Notes: generated by a model from the sequence alone, not told the origin. DNA of 64,000 nucleotides from Vibrio sp. 99-70-13A1 (GCF_013114625.1 NZ_VTXD01000003.1:1-64000), one strand, 5' to 3'. Positions 1 through 9,294 are shown, counted from the first letter of the stretch. A program made the numbers and translations.

Positions 1-375
1 GAATTACAAAAAGCGAAATGATGATACAGGTTGATATTACGACAAACTAGTTCATGCATGCTTTTATCAGCCTATTTTTCATTGGTCTAACAAACTTTGG
101 GGCAGATCTGAGCTAGCTGGCACTTTTTGAGAAAAATGCCACGAGTAAAACGTCAGGTCTATGAAGCCTCTGGACAATTCTGAGTCAGTTAGTTTACTAA
201 TTTAGCTTGTTTCGGATAACTTTTAGTACTCCAAAGCACAAACAGCTATCGCTTCTCACGATGGCTGATATGCACGAAATGGACAAAACCAAGCAATCTC
301 TATCTATGGCATTGGATTCGCTTTATGCAGAATGTTTCGCTGAACATGCAAAATGGAACTAGACCCGAAAACGCC
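1..375. other. leading stretch without a recognised gene
   Basis: No gene can be supported here. A plus-strand frame is open from 201 to a TAG at 360-362, with an ATG at 261 giving 33 codons. It has no convincing ribosome binding site and no recognisable similarity. A bulged hairpin lies at 118-141 (TGGCA arm, T-run, A-run, TGCCA arm) but is not followed by a T tract. The stretch is mostly the downstream side of the minus-strand HAD operon that ends at 376. Confidence 0.4.
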
Positions 376-993
376 CTAGATATTCAGCCCTAGAGATATT
401 AAGTCTTTTTCACATTGGCCTATATCTTCAAATTGAATTGCATGCATACCAACAGACTTTGCTCCTTCCACGTTGTAAAGCATGTCATCAATAAACACGG
501 TCTCTGAAGCTATAAGTTCGTACTTATTGAGTAACAAGTGATAAATTTCTGGTTGAGGTTTCAGCATGCCCACTTCCGCCGATACTATCGCTCCATCAAA
601 TAGCGGCCAAAATGAGTAGGTTGACTTTAAGTAGGCTACTATTTCGTGAACGTTATCCGTTAGTGCATAGACACCATAACCTGCACTCTTAATGCGTTGA
701 ATGAGAGCAATGGAACCAACTATTAGACGTTGAGTCTGCTTTACATAATAAAACAGCTCTTCACACTCCTGCTCTGAGAACCCGAGAATCTGCTGATACT
801 GAGTTTTGGCTTCTGTTTCTGATATGAGTCCTTTGTTCAAATCTATCCACGTCTGGGATTGGAAGGTTGCTTTGGCAAGTTGTTGATGATCTTCACTCTC
901 CACAAAAGTGAGTCGAGTAATTTCTAAAGGATCCCAACGAACAATCACGTTGCCAACGTCGAAAACAATGTTCCTTACTTTTGGTTGAGCCAT
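376..993 (-). CDS. HAD-IA family phosphatase, YihX-like
   Basis: This is a cytoplasmic haloacid dehalogenase-superfamily phosphohydrolase of 205 residues, a normal length for subclass IA. The nucleophile motif is FDVGNV with Asp12; the second position is Gly, as in the YihX group (alpha-D-glucose-1-phosphate phosphatase in E. coli). Motif II is the LTDN region, motif III the Lys in MLKPQPE, and motif IV the VFIDD acidic pair. It is the second gene of a two-gene operon, starting 4 bp after the stop of the HAD gene at 998-1630. The substrate is inferred only as a small phosphorylated metabolite such as a sugar phosphate. Confidence 0.8.
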   Translation of the reverse strand: MAQPKVRNIVFDVGNVIVRWDPLEITRLTFVESEDHQQLAKATFQSQTWIDLNKGLISETEAKTQYQQILGFSEQECEELFYYVKQTQRLIVGSIALIQRIKSAGYGVYALTDNVHEIVAYLKSTYSFWPLFDGAIVSAEVGMLKPQPEIYHLLLNKYELIASETVFIDDMLYNVEGAKSVGMHAIQFEDIGQCEKDLISLGLNI

Positions 994-997
994 AGTT

Positions 998-1630
998 TTA
1001 TACCTGAATGAATTGGTCGTTTAGACATGCTGATACATCAAAGTAATCCCTTGCTGATGTAACTCCATTTATAGTGGGTTGTGTGGGAGCAACAGCGGTA
1101 ATATTAACAACATCACACCCAGCGCTTAGGGCGGATTGGATACCTGCTAGAGCATCTTCAAAAACAAGACAATGCTCAGGGAGCACTTTTAGTTTTTCGG
1201 CCGCTAGCATGTAACCTTCTGGGTCAGGCTTTCCTTTTTGTACATCCTCTACGGTAACCAATATTTGAGGGACTGGAATTGAGGCAGCCATCAATCGTTG
1301 AACGGCCAATTCTCTTGGTGCAGACGTATATATTGCCCAGTCGTGATCGTTTAACTTGTTCAGGAAAGCAATCGCTCCGCGTATAGGTTTTACAGAATCG
1401 ACATTGTCCAATTCTATTGCTTCCAGCTTAGCAACTTCTTGTTTGATATTAAGGTGGGGCATCAGCTCTTTGATGACGTCGTCCGCTGGGCGACCATGAG
1501 ATATGGCTAAAATGCGATCGACATTGATGTTATGTTCTAGCGCCCATAGACTCCATGCTTTTACGACAGCGTCCTTTGAATCGACAAGTGTTCCATCCAT
1601 ATCAAAGATGAATTTTGCATAGTTCTTCAT
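998..1630 (-). CDS. HAD-IA sugar-phosphatase-like hydrolase
   Basis: 210-residue HAD phosphatase of the beta-phosphoglucomutase/2-deoxyglucose-6-phosphatase type. The nucleophile motif FDMDGTLVDS lies near residues 9-18. An alpha-helical cap follows, then motif II (IYTSAP), motif III (KGKPDPEGY) and motif IV (VFEDALAGIQSA). These match hexose-phosphate phosphatases such as YfbT and YniC, although the exact substrate cannot be read. It is the first gene of the pair and is divergent from an AraC regulator across about 146 bp, so that regulator is its likely controller. Confidence 0.82.
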   Translation of the reverse strand: MKNYAKFIFDMDGTLVDSKDAVVKAWSLWALEHNINVDRILAISHGRPADDVIKELMPHLNIKQEVAKLEAIELDNVDSVKPIRGAIAFLNKLNDHDWAIYTSAPRELAVQRLMAASIPVPQILVTVEDVQKGKPDPEGYMLAAEKLKVLPEHCLVFEDALAGIQSALSAGCDVVNITAVAPTQPTINGVTSARDYFDVSACLNDQFIQV

Positions 1631-1723
1631 TCTTTCAACCTCTTTAAGTTGTTGTTAGTTTTGTTTTTGAGGTTAGCTAAGCTCTTGGGACTATTATTCG
1701 GTATATTTCGCGCTTTTAGTCGC

Positions 1724-1755
1724 ACTATTTGGACATTAAGTGATACTATTTCGAC
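1724..1755. promoter_or_regulatory. direct-repeat operator candidate for the adjacent AraC regulator
   Basis: The 12-bp sequence ACTATTTGGACA at 1724-1735 recurs as ACTATTTCGACA at 1744-1755. The repeat spacing is 20 bp, about two helical turns, in the gap between the HAD operon and the AraC gene. Same-face direct repeats are the usual form of AraC-family operators. Assignment to this regulator is inferred from position. Confidence 0.45.
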
Positions 1756-1776
1756 AATATTTAAAGGCAGTATTTA

Positions 1777-2646
1777 TTGGATCTAGGCAGAATGAGACCT
1801 ATACCGACGAAAAGCTTGATACGTCCAGGCTACTCTTGGAGACATCATTTAGATGACTCTCCCTTAGAGTTATTGAAAGCTCATTTTCACAGTGAGTTTG
1901 AATTTCTGTTGCTGGATCACTACCAAGGCGTAATCAGGATTGGAAGTGTTGATATAGATGTCACTTCGTGTTCTTTGTTCTTGATTCCTCCAGAATTACC
2001 CCATGATTTAAGAGGCTTAGTAGCAAATAGTAAAAAGCTTCCCCCCGAGAGGTACAGTCTATGGGTTGATAAAGAATGGGTGTCGAATATGTTGATGCAC
2101 TGTAAGGAAATGAGAAAGCTATCCAGCATACTTGGTGATGGCTTATCCATTCAATTTTCCCGTTCAACGGCTGTCGAAGTGAAAACAGTCATCAACCAGA
2201 TTGATTATAAAACCTCAAGCCTAGAGCAGCTATCGGTGCTTTTTCGTGTTTTTTCAGTGGTAACTCAAGACAAGAATCCCGTGACTTTAGGCTCTTCTGA
2301 ACATGTTAAATTTGAGTCTGAAAAAGATAGAATAGAAGCACTATCTGAATATTTGAATCAGCACTATGCCCAAGATATTTCGTTGCATGATTTGTCTCAG
2401 CATATTTTTTGTTGTGAGCGAACGGTAAATCGTATTTTTATTCGTCATTTTGGCGAAACATTTAGTCAAAGGCTGAAAAAAATACGATTGAGCCATGCTG
2501 CTAGGTTGTTAGAAACGTCTAGCCTGAAAGTCAGTCATATATGCCAAATGGTTGGATACAATAATCCTTCAAATTTTAATCGGTTATTCAAGAGCTACAA
2601 AGGAATAACACCTAGGGAGTACCGAGATAAATTTTCTAGTAAATAG
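1777..2646 (+). CDS. AraC family transcriptional regulator
   Basis: 289-residue regulator. The N-terminal 130 residues look like a cupin-type sensing domain. The C-terminal ~100 residues form two helix-turn-helix motifs, including ISLHDLSQHIFCCERTVNR and VSHICQMVGYNNPSNFNRLF, the second being the AraC signature. The longest frame begins with TTG at 1777 preceded by AAAGGCAG; an ATG six codons in, at 1792, is an alternative start. It is divergent from two HAD phosphatases, which are plausible targets. Confidence 0.82.
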   Translation: MDLGRMRPIPTKSLIRPGYSWRHHLDDSPLELLKAHFHSEFEFLLLDHYQGVIRIGSVDIDVTSCSLFLIPPELPHDLRGLVANSKKLPPERYSLWVDKEWVSNMLMHCKEMRKLSSILGDGLSIQFSRSTAVEVKTVINQIDYKTSSLEQLSVLFRVFSVVTQDKNPVTLGSSEHVKFESEKDRIEALSEYLNQHYAQDISLHDLSQHIFCCERTVNRIFIRHFGETFSQRLKKIRLSHAARLLETSSLKVSHICQMVGYNNPSNFNRLFKSYKGITPREYRDKFSSK

Positions 2647-3224
2647 CAGATAGAACTATGTATTCAGATAGTTGTTCACCAGTTAACACAAGTGAGTAGC
2701 TCACTCGTTTGTTCATTAACGCCTTATCACGCCCAAAGAAATTGCATAACAATGCAAGCGGAAGTTGTCGGATAGAAGTGTCGATTTTGCACATAAATGA
2801 GAGATGCTGAGAACCGTTGTTCCGCACTCAGTCATAACTACAAGTATCGGAAATTCAGCAGCGTGATCCATTGGTTAGTCATTGCACTAAGGCGGAATGG
2901 AGCATTTCTGAGTTACGATGATCTACCCCGCCAGCACAGATTTGAACATAAATGAGTTTCAAAAATCCTAACATTAACGATTCATGGGTAACTTCTTATG
3001 AGTCAAATAATTCCAATTAATACGCCGTCGTACAGTGCACACTTTGCCTGGTTGCGTTGAGTTTGTATGCTGTAAGTATGAATTTAAAGTCTCTTATTTA
3101 TAGAAATTTTAACAATGGAGTATCGCAAAATGAATAGCTAGACGAATCAAGTCGCAGCGTTTTATACATAAGTAGGACTGTATTGCTATACTTATTTCAT
3201 CAAGTCGAGCTAGGTGTGACTTAT
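2647..3224. other. intergenic stretch, no supported gene
   Basis: About 580 bp between the AraC gene and the solute-binding protein. A 63-codon minus-strand frame (2636-2827) overlaps the end of the AraC gene and has no recognisable product. I see no strong hairpin or RNA gene. The promoter of the following gene should lie in the last 150 bp. Confidence 0.5.
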
Positions 3225-3944
3225 ATGAATGTTATTCGAAAATGTCTGACTGCTATTTTGCTTTTACCTGGTTTGGTGTTCGCTAAAACACTTATTATTG
3301 CAGTAGAAGACTACCCACCACATACATCTAGTACGAACAAAGATCACAGAAGACTACAACAGCCAGTGACTCAGATTTTTGAAGAGCTGGGTTATGAAGT
3401 GAAATATGAATATACGTCATGGGCTCGCGCGATAAAAGGAGTAAAATCAGGGAAGTTTGACATTACATTCCCTTGGTTTGAAAGCAAAAATAGAAGAAAA
3501 AACTTTATCCTCACCAATCCACTGATGACCCAAAAGGTTGTATTTTTTCACCGCGCAGATACTAACTTTGACTGGGATATACCTAGCGATCTAAGAAAGT
3601 ATTCATTAGGCACTGTCGTAGATTATACAGCGAGAGAAGTGTTGATTGACTTAGGTCTAACTCCATTAACAGGAAACACAGACACATATGTTTTTCGCCT
3701 GTTATACAAAGGGAGAATTGATGCATACCCCGCGACAATCGAAACGGCAATTATAAGAATCAATCAAATATTCGATTCAGAGCAAGCAAAAGAGTTTACT
3801 TTCCATGATAAGGCGTTGTTTGAAAATGATATGTATCTTTTATTCAATAAAGAAAGGTTTGAAGGCTCTCCATTACCTCAAGATTTTAATCAATTGTGGT
3901 TAGAACACATTGAAAAACATCCCACTCCTGATGGTTACAAGTAA
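3225..3944 (+). CDS. family 3 extracellular solute-binding protein (orphan)
   Basis: Periplasmic solute-binding protein, 239 residues from the chosen ATG. That ATG follows AGGTGTG and begins a clear signal peptide ending near VFAKT; the longer frame from TTG at 3183 would bury this signal. The mature part opens LIIAVEDYPP and has the WARAIKGVKSGKFDITF stretch typical of amino-acid-type (SBP_bac_3) binding proteins. No permease or ATPase gene is adjacent, so it may serve a distant transporter or act as a sensor input. The ligand is unknown. Confidence 0.75.
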   Translation: MNVIRKCLTAILLLPGLVFAKTLIIAVEDYPPHTSSTNKDHRRLQQPVTQIFEELGYEVKYEYTSWARAIKGVKSGKFDITFPWFESKNRRKNFILTNPLMTQKVVFFHRADTNFDWDIPSDLRKYSLGTVVDYTAREVLIDLGLTPLTGNTDTYVFRLLYKGRIDAYPATIETAIIRINQIFDSEQAKEFTFHDKALFENDMYLLFNKERFEGSPLPQDFNQLWLEHIEKHPTPDGYK

Positions 3945-4082
3945 ATCAACTTTAGGAGGATGAGCAAAGAAATAGCAGTAATTACATGGTATGGGGGATT
4001 ACAATCCCAACTATTTTGATGGTATAAGCCCCCAAAGAGCTGCCACTATCAAAACTCTTCAGGGGACAATCATTGTTTTCTA

Positions 4083-5390
4083 CTACAAAGAATCAGCCAG
4101 AGACTCAAACGCAGCCATACGCTGTTTATTCGTTTCTCGTGATGCGTTTGAAGCACTATCTGCGGAGGAGAAAGCAGCAATGACAAGTTCTTTCTCTTGA
4201 TTGATATACAATATTTGTCCAAATACACCACGGAAAGTGGCGACATTATTTACCGAGTCATGCACCCACAAGAAGTTTTTGTAACCTTCTAAATTAGAAT
4301 CGAATGCACTTGAAGAATCGTCCTTATATATGCTTCCCTTAGTATGCTTTCTTTCTTCATCGGTAAGCGAAAAAGAGTCCTTTACCCACGCCTGTGAAAA
4401 CACCTGCTCTCCGTTATATTTGCCATCATTTTCCATAGCTAAACCAACACGTGCAAAGTCACGTAATGTGGTATTGAAGCCGCCAGTCGCAATTGGCTGG
4501 TATGTCATATCTGCCATAAAGAATGCATCATGTTCAACACCAAGTTTGCTCCAAATATTGTCCGAAATGAATTTATCTAATGGCTGCCCTGACACGCGAG
4601 ATATTATCCACCCAATCACATCTACGTTTGGGCTGTGGTATTCAAAATTTACGTTTGGCTCAAGATCTTCGTTCGCTTCGAACATAGAAGCAAAGCTCAA
4701 TAGCCCTCTAGGTTCATCTGTTTTCGTTGGGTCTAAAGCCATAAGATCATAGGCTGGAATGAACCCAAGACGCCTAAAGTATTCGTAATGGACGTCATTA
4801 GGATTCATATTTACATAATCTTCTGAATAATTTAGCCCTGTGGTCATATTAAGTAGAGTACGAACCGTTTGATCTCCAAAATGGGTACCCTTGAGCTCTT
4901 CAATGTAACGACTTACCAACTCATTTGGGTCAACCTTGCCTTGTTCTACTAGTAACCCCAAAGCCTGACCAACTAGTGACTTTGTGCTTGAAGCCCACAG
5001 ATGGTGAGTTTTTTCAGAAAAATCACCAAAATAAGCCTCATGAACGACCTCTCCTTTGTGCAAAATTATGTAGCCATCTGTACGGTCTTCAATCATGGCT
5101 GCTTGGAAATTAATTTTCTTACCACCGTACTCAAATTCATGAGCGGAATACGTAGGTTTTAAATTCACTGGTAATGCATTTATGTCACCACTACGCGAAA
5201 CCATTAAGCTTGGATGAATCCCCATATTAGAGAAAGCCCAAGTATTAAACGGCACCTGTGTGTAATTACTTAAAGTCACTTGTTCCGTTGCCTTTGCTGG
5301 AACTGTCGACATAACAACCGTATTTTCGTTTGCCTTTGCAAGGCTAGAGCTCATGGCTAGCGCTATCAATAGAGAGGTTTGTTTTTTCAT
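4083..5390 (-). CDS. serine hydrolase of the class C beta-lactamase/penicillin-binding fold
   Basis: 435-residue exported serine hydrolase with an N-terminal signal peptide (residues 1-20). The active-site SxxK motif is S134-S-T-K137. The second motif is Y251-H-S253 in a YHSPNVDVIGW context, matching the Tyr-x-Asn/Ser element of the family. Such proteins include esterases, D-aminopeptidases and DD-peptidases, so a true beta-lactamase role is not implied. It is divergent from a LysR gene whose start is about 100 bp away. The small plus-strand frame at 3991-4200 overlaps its 3' end antisense and is not counted as a gene. Confidence 0.8.
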   Translation of the reverse strand: MKKQTSLLIALAMSSSLAKANENTVVMSTVPAKATEQVTLSNYTQVPFNTWAFSNMGIHPSLMVSRSGDINALPVNLKPTYSAHEFEYGGKKINFQAAMIEDRTDGYIILHKGEVVHEAYFGDFSEKTHHLWASSTKSLVGQALGLLVEQGKVDPNELVSRYIEELKGTHFGDQTVRTLLNMTTGLNYSEDYVNMNPNDVHYEYFRRLGFIPAYDLMALDPTKTDEPRGLLSFASMFEANEDLEPNVNFEYHSPNVDVIGWIISRVSGQPLDKFISDNIWSKLGVEHDAFFMADMTYQPIATGGFNTTLRDFARVGLAMENDGKYNGEQVFSQAWVKDSFSLTDEERKHTKGSIYKDDSSSAFDSNLEGYKNFLWVHDSVNNVATFRGVFGQILYINQEKELVIAAFSSADSASNASRETNKQRMAAFESLADSL

Positions 5391-5488
5391 TATTCATCAC
5401 CATAAACATTTACCAATAAGATGAATCAATAATAAACTGGCAATCCCGTACTAATAAATCCATTATGTACGTATAACGCGCACATCCA

Positions 5489-6388
5489 ATGATGTTTATG
5501 ATAACGCTAGAACAAATAACATGCTTTACCGCGGTGTATGAAAAGCAAAGCTATAGCTCAGCGAGTAAAGACTTAAACAAGGCCCGCTCAACGGTTCGAG
5601 AGCGTATTAATGCTATCGAAGATACAATGAATGCAGTTCTATTTAATATTGAAGGGAAGAAGGCAGTACCTACACCAATTGCTGATGGCTTATATCCAAG
5701 AGCTAAACTGCTTGCACGACAGTCACTAGAGTTTCAAAACATCGCCCTATCTGCTTATCAAGGTGAATTAAATGAACTTAATATTCAGCACGACACCACA
5801 ATCTCACCAAAGCTGTTGATTGCAATCGAGAAAGGCATCAATCCGTTAAACAAAAAAATAAAAATTAACTGGCTTCAGCGAGCGCGCGCAGCAAGCCTGA
5901 AAAACATAGAGGAAGGAGAAGCTCTGGTTTCGATCATGACGGGGCTAGGAAAACTTCACCCTAACTCAGCGGTAGGTACTATCAACCTTGGGATTGAGCA
6001 ACTTGGCGTTTATACCTCATCAAACAACATGTGTAATAACCCCACGACTGTTAATGAACTGCGTACATTACCTCAACTCATATTAGAAGAAGATTTCAAT
6101 AACAACCTTCGCCACATTGAAGGCGCAAGTGACTATGAAATAATCACTAGTATCCCTCTCTTACTAGAAAAACTTACCTACCATGGATGGGCATTGCTCC
6201 CCAATAGTATTGCACACTCGTATATAAAACTCGGTTTAATAAAGAAGCTCGATGTCGTTGAGGTACCCAATACACTATCAAAAGAAATCGTTGCGTTTTA
6301 TAACCTATCCAGTGAAGCCTCACCAGAACAGCACTCATTAATAATGCGTATTAGTAAGATCGTTCGAGAGCACCTTGAACATAAATAA
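5489..6388 (+). CDS. LysR-like transcriptional regulator
   Basis: 299 residues with an N-terminal winged helix-turn-helix of LysR type (LEQITCFTAVYEKQSYSSAS, then RSTVRERINAIED). The effector-binding half is divergent and lacks strong signature motifs, so this is an outlying family member. ATG codons occur at 5489, 5492 and 5498; the last gives the usual MITLEQI opening. It is divergent from the serine hydrolase, the likely target. A strong terminator follows. Confidence 0.75.
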   Translation: MMFMITLEQITCFTAVYEKQSYSSASKDLNKARSTVRERINAIEDTMNAVLFNIEGKKAVPTPIADGLYPRAKLLARQSLEFQNIALSAYQGELNELNIQHDTTISPKLLIAIEKGINPLNKKIKINWLQRARAASLKNIEEGEALVSIMTGLGKLHPNSAVGTINLGIEQLGVYTSSNNMCNNPTTVNELRTLPQLILEEDFNNNLRHIEGASDYEIITSIPLLLEKLTYHGWALLPNSIAHSYIKLGLIKKLDVVEVPNTLSKEIVAFYNLSSEASPEQHSLIMRISKIVREHLEHK

Positions 6389-6430
6389 GGAATAGTTTTA
6401 GTTGTTCAAATGTTTGGCTTTGCTTTAAAA

Positions 6431-6454
6431 AAAGAGAGCAATCGCTCTCTTTTT
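6431..6454 (+). terminator. intrinsic terminator after the LysR gene
   Basis: AAAGAGAGC and GCTCTCTTT pair perfectly around a four-base loop and run into a T tract. Confidence 0.8.
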
Positions 6455-6570
6455 AGTACTACGAATAATAAAGGAGGGGCTTATTTAATGTATTTGTATC
6501 ACCTTAAAGAGAGCGACACATTTACGACATGAAATTGGAGAGAGTGATGAGCGCAACTGGTTCTATGTTA

Positions 6571-7542
6571 TTAATCCATGGAGATACGCTGGTTCTGAAC
6601 CGAAAACTTTTCATCGCTAACCTTTAGAAATGTATTGGACATTTTCCCGGACTGCTCGTTCTCACTGAATGATAATTCTGCCTTTCCATCGTGCGATTCA
6701 GTTGCAGCTTTAAAGTTATCCCCCAGCTTAGATACCGAGTAAAAGTTATACAAACTTTCAAGATCATTTTCATTATCGAAGAACTTAACTAGGTAAGAGT
6801 GTCCATTTTGATTACTGTATTCAAATTCAACGTTGACCGTACCAATTTTATTTATATCTGAAGCAATGAATGGATTATAAGAAGCAATATTAATTTCACC
6901 TTGTGTAAAAGTCTGCTTATCACTCCAATCATCCGCCATTACCAAAGATTCTACTTGCTCAAAAATCGTCGCTTTTAAATCTAAAAACTCGTCATTTGGA
7001 TTAGTACAAAGTCTTAAGGTTGGTTGCCCTGCATTTCTATTACAATTGGCGGATTCATCCATTTCATTACCATTAGAGCAAGTTGCATCTTGCTGGATGA
7101 TTTTGTCTAAAGTGATATAACAGACTAAATGCTTACTTTTGTTTTGCAGATCATTTTCATGACGAATCACAAATTGCTCAAGCTCTTGAATACTAAAATA
7201 TGGCGAATCTAAATACTTTGCATTGAATAGGCTATTTTTTACATCCTGCGTAATCACGATAGAGCGTCTGACTACATGCTCAATGCTATCGTGAAGCTGC
7301 TCACCATGTCGTGTTTTTACCGATCCAAGTGCATCAGATAGTGGTTTGAATGTCTCATCCCCCTGCCAGTCATAAGAAAAAGTACTCGATAAGGGCTTAT
7401 CACTTGAAACTGTAGGGGTTGTTGGAGTAGTTGGAGTAGTTGGCTTCTTCGGGGAAGTCACTGCTGACTTTTTTGACGAGTCAGAATTACAACCAAGCAA
7501 AACAACCGTCAATAAAGCAGGCACTATTAGTTTGTTCATCAT
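6571..7542 (-). CDS. lipoprotein with Thr-Pro linker, unknown function
   Basis: 323-residue predicted lipoprotein. The signal ends in the lipobox LLGC (Cys18), followed by a Ser/Lys-rich stretch and a low-complexity TPTTPTTPT linker that would hold the folded part away from the membrane. The rest is polar with several cysteines (for example VCYI, TCSNG, NCNRN, RLCTN), suggesting disulfides. I do not recognise the family. Its start overlaps the stop of the upstream small lipoprotein gene by one base (TAATG), implying translational coupling. It is the last gene of a three-gene envelope cluster. Confidence 0.65.
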   Translation of the reverse strand: MMNKLIVPALLTVVLLGCNSDSSKKSAVTSPKKPTTPTTPTTPTVSSDKPLSSTFSYDWQGDETFKPLSDALGSVKTRHGEQLHDSIEHVVRRSIVITQDVKNSLFNAKYLDSPYFSIQELEQFVIRHENDLQNKSKHLVCYITLDKIIQQDATCSNGNEMDESANCNRNAGQPTLRLCTNPNDEFLDLKATIFEQVESLVMADDWSDKQTFTQGEINIASYNPFIASDINKIGTVNVEFEYSNQNGHSYLVKFFDNENDLESLYNFYSVSKLGDNFKAATESHDGKAELSFSENEQSGKMSNTFLKVSDEKFSVQNQRISMD

Positions 7543-7826
7543 TAGTCCAGATCCACAGTTTCAAAAATATAGTCGCCATCGACTTCCGTAATGTTTTCTA
7601 AAAGAATTAAAACACCATCTTCAAACGTGAAGGCTTTTTGGTGCATTCCATAGTTGTATACATATGAAACAGTTCCATCAATATCAATGACCGTAGAAGC
7701 TTCCCCTAAATTTTCAACGAGCTGCACAGGTGTTGTTTCACCTTCTTTTAAAAAGCCGAAGTCATGACTTTTCATGCAGCCTGCAAGGGAAGCGATAAAA
7801 AACACAGTTATAATTAAACGTTTCAT
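7542..7826 (-). CDS. small lipoprotein, BamE/SmpA-like in outline
   Basis: 94-residue lipoprotein with lipobox SLAGC (Cys17). The segment FGFLKEGETTPVQLVENLGEAS, followed by a Tyr-rich strand, recalls the small BamE/SmpA fold, in which a helix carries a DVxxxLGxP-like motif. The similarity is weak and the role is not assigned. It sits between the 146-residue upstream protein and the Thr-Pro lipoprotein and is coupled to the latter by a one-base overlap. Confidence 0.6.
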   Translation of the reverse strand: MKRLIITVFFIASLAGCMKSHDFGFLKEGETTPVQLVENLGEASTVIDIDGTVSYVYNYGMHQKAFTFEDGVLILLENITEVDGDYIFETVDLD

Positions 7827-7835
7827 TCGAACCCT

Positions 7836-8267
7836 TTATTTTTTCAACGAGTTAATGCTCATATTGAGCAAGACTAAGTAATCATTAAACTCTTGATGGT
7901 AATCATTACCTGTAATGCACTTTTCATGTTTAAAGCGATATAAGGCTTGATCCATAAGAATAGTTTTATCCCGCTTGGTTAGCTCTCCATCCGACTGTGC
8001 TATTTTATTCATGAGATCAAACTCATTAAGGTTCAATGACTTTGTCTGTGCAAGTAATGATTCTGAACGTAAAATTAACTGCTCTACCGATTCAGAGTCG
8101 AATTTTTCATAATGACCACAAAGTACAACTCTATTTTCATTATTAACCGTTAAGCCCTTATGAACTTGGCTGGATAAATACATTTCATAAACATCATTTT
8201 TAAATAAAAACGCACCTGTCGTCAGAATGAAAATAGAAGCTAATATTCGAATAATGGTCTTATTCAT
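7836..8267 (-). CDS. small membrane-anchored or exported protein, unknown
   Basis: 143 residues from the ATG at 8267, which has AAGGTG at good spacing; a GTG nine bases upstream extends the frame. Residues 4-24 form one hydrophobic segment followed by charged residues, so the protein is exported or bitopic. Two cysteines (CGHY, KCITG) may pair. No recognised domain. It ends 10 bp before the small lipoprotein gene and is probably the first gene of that operon. Confidence 0.55.
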   Translation of the reverse strand: MNKTIIRILASIFILTTGAFLFKNDVYEMYLSSQVHKGLTVNNENRVVLCGHYEKFDSESVEQLILRSESLLAQTKSLNLNEFDLMNKIAQSDGELTKRDKTILMDQALYRFKHEKCITGNDYHQEFNDYLVLLNMSINSLKK

Positions 8268-8420
8268 TAACCACACCTTAATTATTAATAAATACTATGA
8301 ATTCTTAGAGCTAATTTTATCAAGGAAGTTTTATTGGCTATGTAAGTGAATGTAAGGGTTAATATTCATTGAATACCCACTAATATAAACTTCATAAATA
8401 TAATGTTTTCACCTAATAAA

Positions 8421-8443
8421 AAGCCGCACATGACGTGCGGCTT
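8421..8443 (-). terminator. terminator of the OmpA-type operon
   Basis: AAGCCGCAC and GTGCGGCTT flank a five-base loop. Read on the minus strand, just after the OmpA-like gene, the stem is followed by TTTATT, a classic intrinsic terminator. Confidence 0.8.
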
Positions 8444-8448
8444 GGTGT

Positions 8449-9294
8449 CTATTTTTCGATAGTGAAAGGTTGGATGGTAACCTCTACACGGCGGTTCCTT
8501 TGCCTGCCTTCTTTTGTCTCGTTAGAGTCAATAGGGCGAGTTTCCCCACGCCCATGGAATTCCACTCGGCTAGCATTCACACCTCTTGATATGAAGTAAT
8601 CAGCGATAGATTCCGCTCGTTTTTCTGATAAACGCTTATTCAGTGTTTCTGAGCCCGTTGAGTCTGTGTGACCAACAATCACCACACTAGATTCTTCATA
8701 CTTTAATAACGTTTCTAGCGTCTCATCAAACTTATATAGGCTTGAATGTTTTAGCCTGTCGCTTCCTGGTTCAAAAATCGCCACCCCTTTTTGGGAATCA
8801 AAGGTAATGGTCTTTTTCTTTGGTAGAACAGGTGCTGATTGTGGTGCAGGCTGAGGGGCTGCAACTGGTGTTGGCTCTATTGCAGGCTCATTCCAAATAT
8901 CACCTAGGCTCGCCTCTACTTTTAGCTTTGTTATTTCAGCTCTTAAACGATCAATCTCAAGGTTGTACAAGCGGTTACAGTTAATTCGTTCGCGCTTTTC
9001 ACCAATTGGAATAACCATTTGCACGTATGCGCCAACTTCGTTTTTATCTTGGATGTTGTTGTAGTATCCATTTTGACTTTTATCGTATTTCTGATCTGTT
9101 TGTGAGCCAACTAAACCGGTTTGTACATAGGTTGCACTTGCAATAGTAGATTCACAAGTAACGCCATCGGCTGTCGTTACACGATCGTAACCGCTTGGTA
9201 CACTGGCAGATGGAATAGACACAGCTGCAGCTTTAAACGTTGCGAATGTGACTACTGAGATGATTGCGGATAATACACTTTTACTTCTGAACAT
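8449..9294 (-). CDS. OmpA-family peptidoglycan-binding protein with novel N-terminal domain
   Basis: 281 residues. After a signal peptide (1-24) comes a domain of about 110 residues with Cys47 and Cys106 and a helix rich in Arg/Glu (RLYNLEIDRLRAEITKLK). A Pro/Ala linker follows (136-160), then an OmpA C-terminal domain (163-276) with GHTDSTG (208-214), NKRLSEKRA and RQRNRRVEV, the residues that grip diaminopimelate. There is no beta-barrel, so it probably tethers an envelope structure to peptidoglycan. It is the last gene of a six-gene operon and overlaps the preceding gene by 43 bp. Confidence 0.82.
   Translation of the reverse strand: MFRSKSVLSAIISVVTFATFKAAAVSIPSASVPSGYDRVTTADGVTCESTIASATYVQTGLVGSQTDQKYDKSQNGYYNNIQDKNEVGAYVQMVIPIGEKRERINCNRLYNLEIDRLRAEITKLKVEASLGDIWNEPAIEPTPVAAPQPAPQSAPVLPKKKTITFDSQKGVAIFEPGSDRLKHSSLYKFDETLETLLKYEESSVVIVGHTDSTGSETLNKRLSEKRAESIADYFISRGVNASRVEFHGRGETRPIDSNETKEGRQRNRRVEVTIQPFTIEK

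Noticed and set aside
3991..4200. 69-codon plus-strand frame near the 3' end of the serine hydrolase
   Set aside because: Overlaps the real minus-strand gene antisense over about half its length, with no recognisable domain.
4083..5390. Calling the serine hydrolase an antibiotic-resistance beta-lactamase
   Set aside because: The fold covers many esterases and peptidases; nothing in the sequence or context shows beta-lactam hydrolysis.
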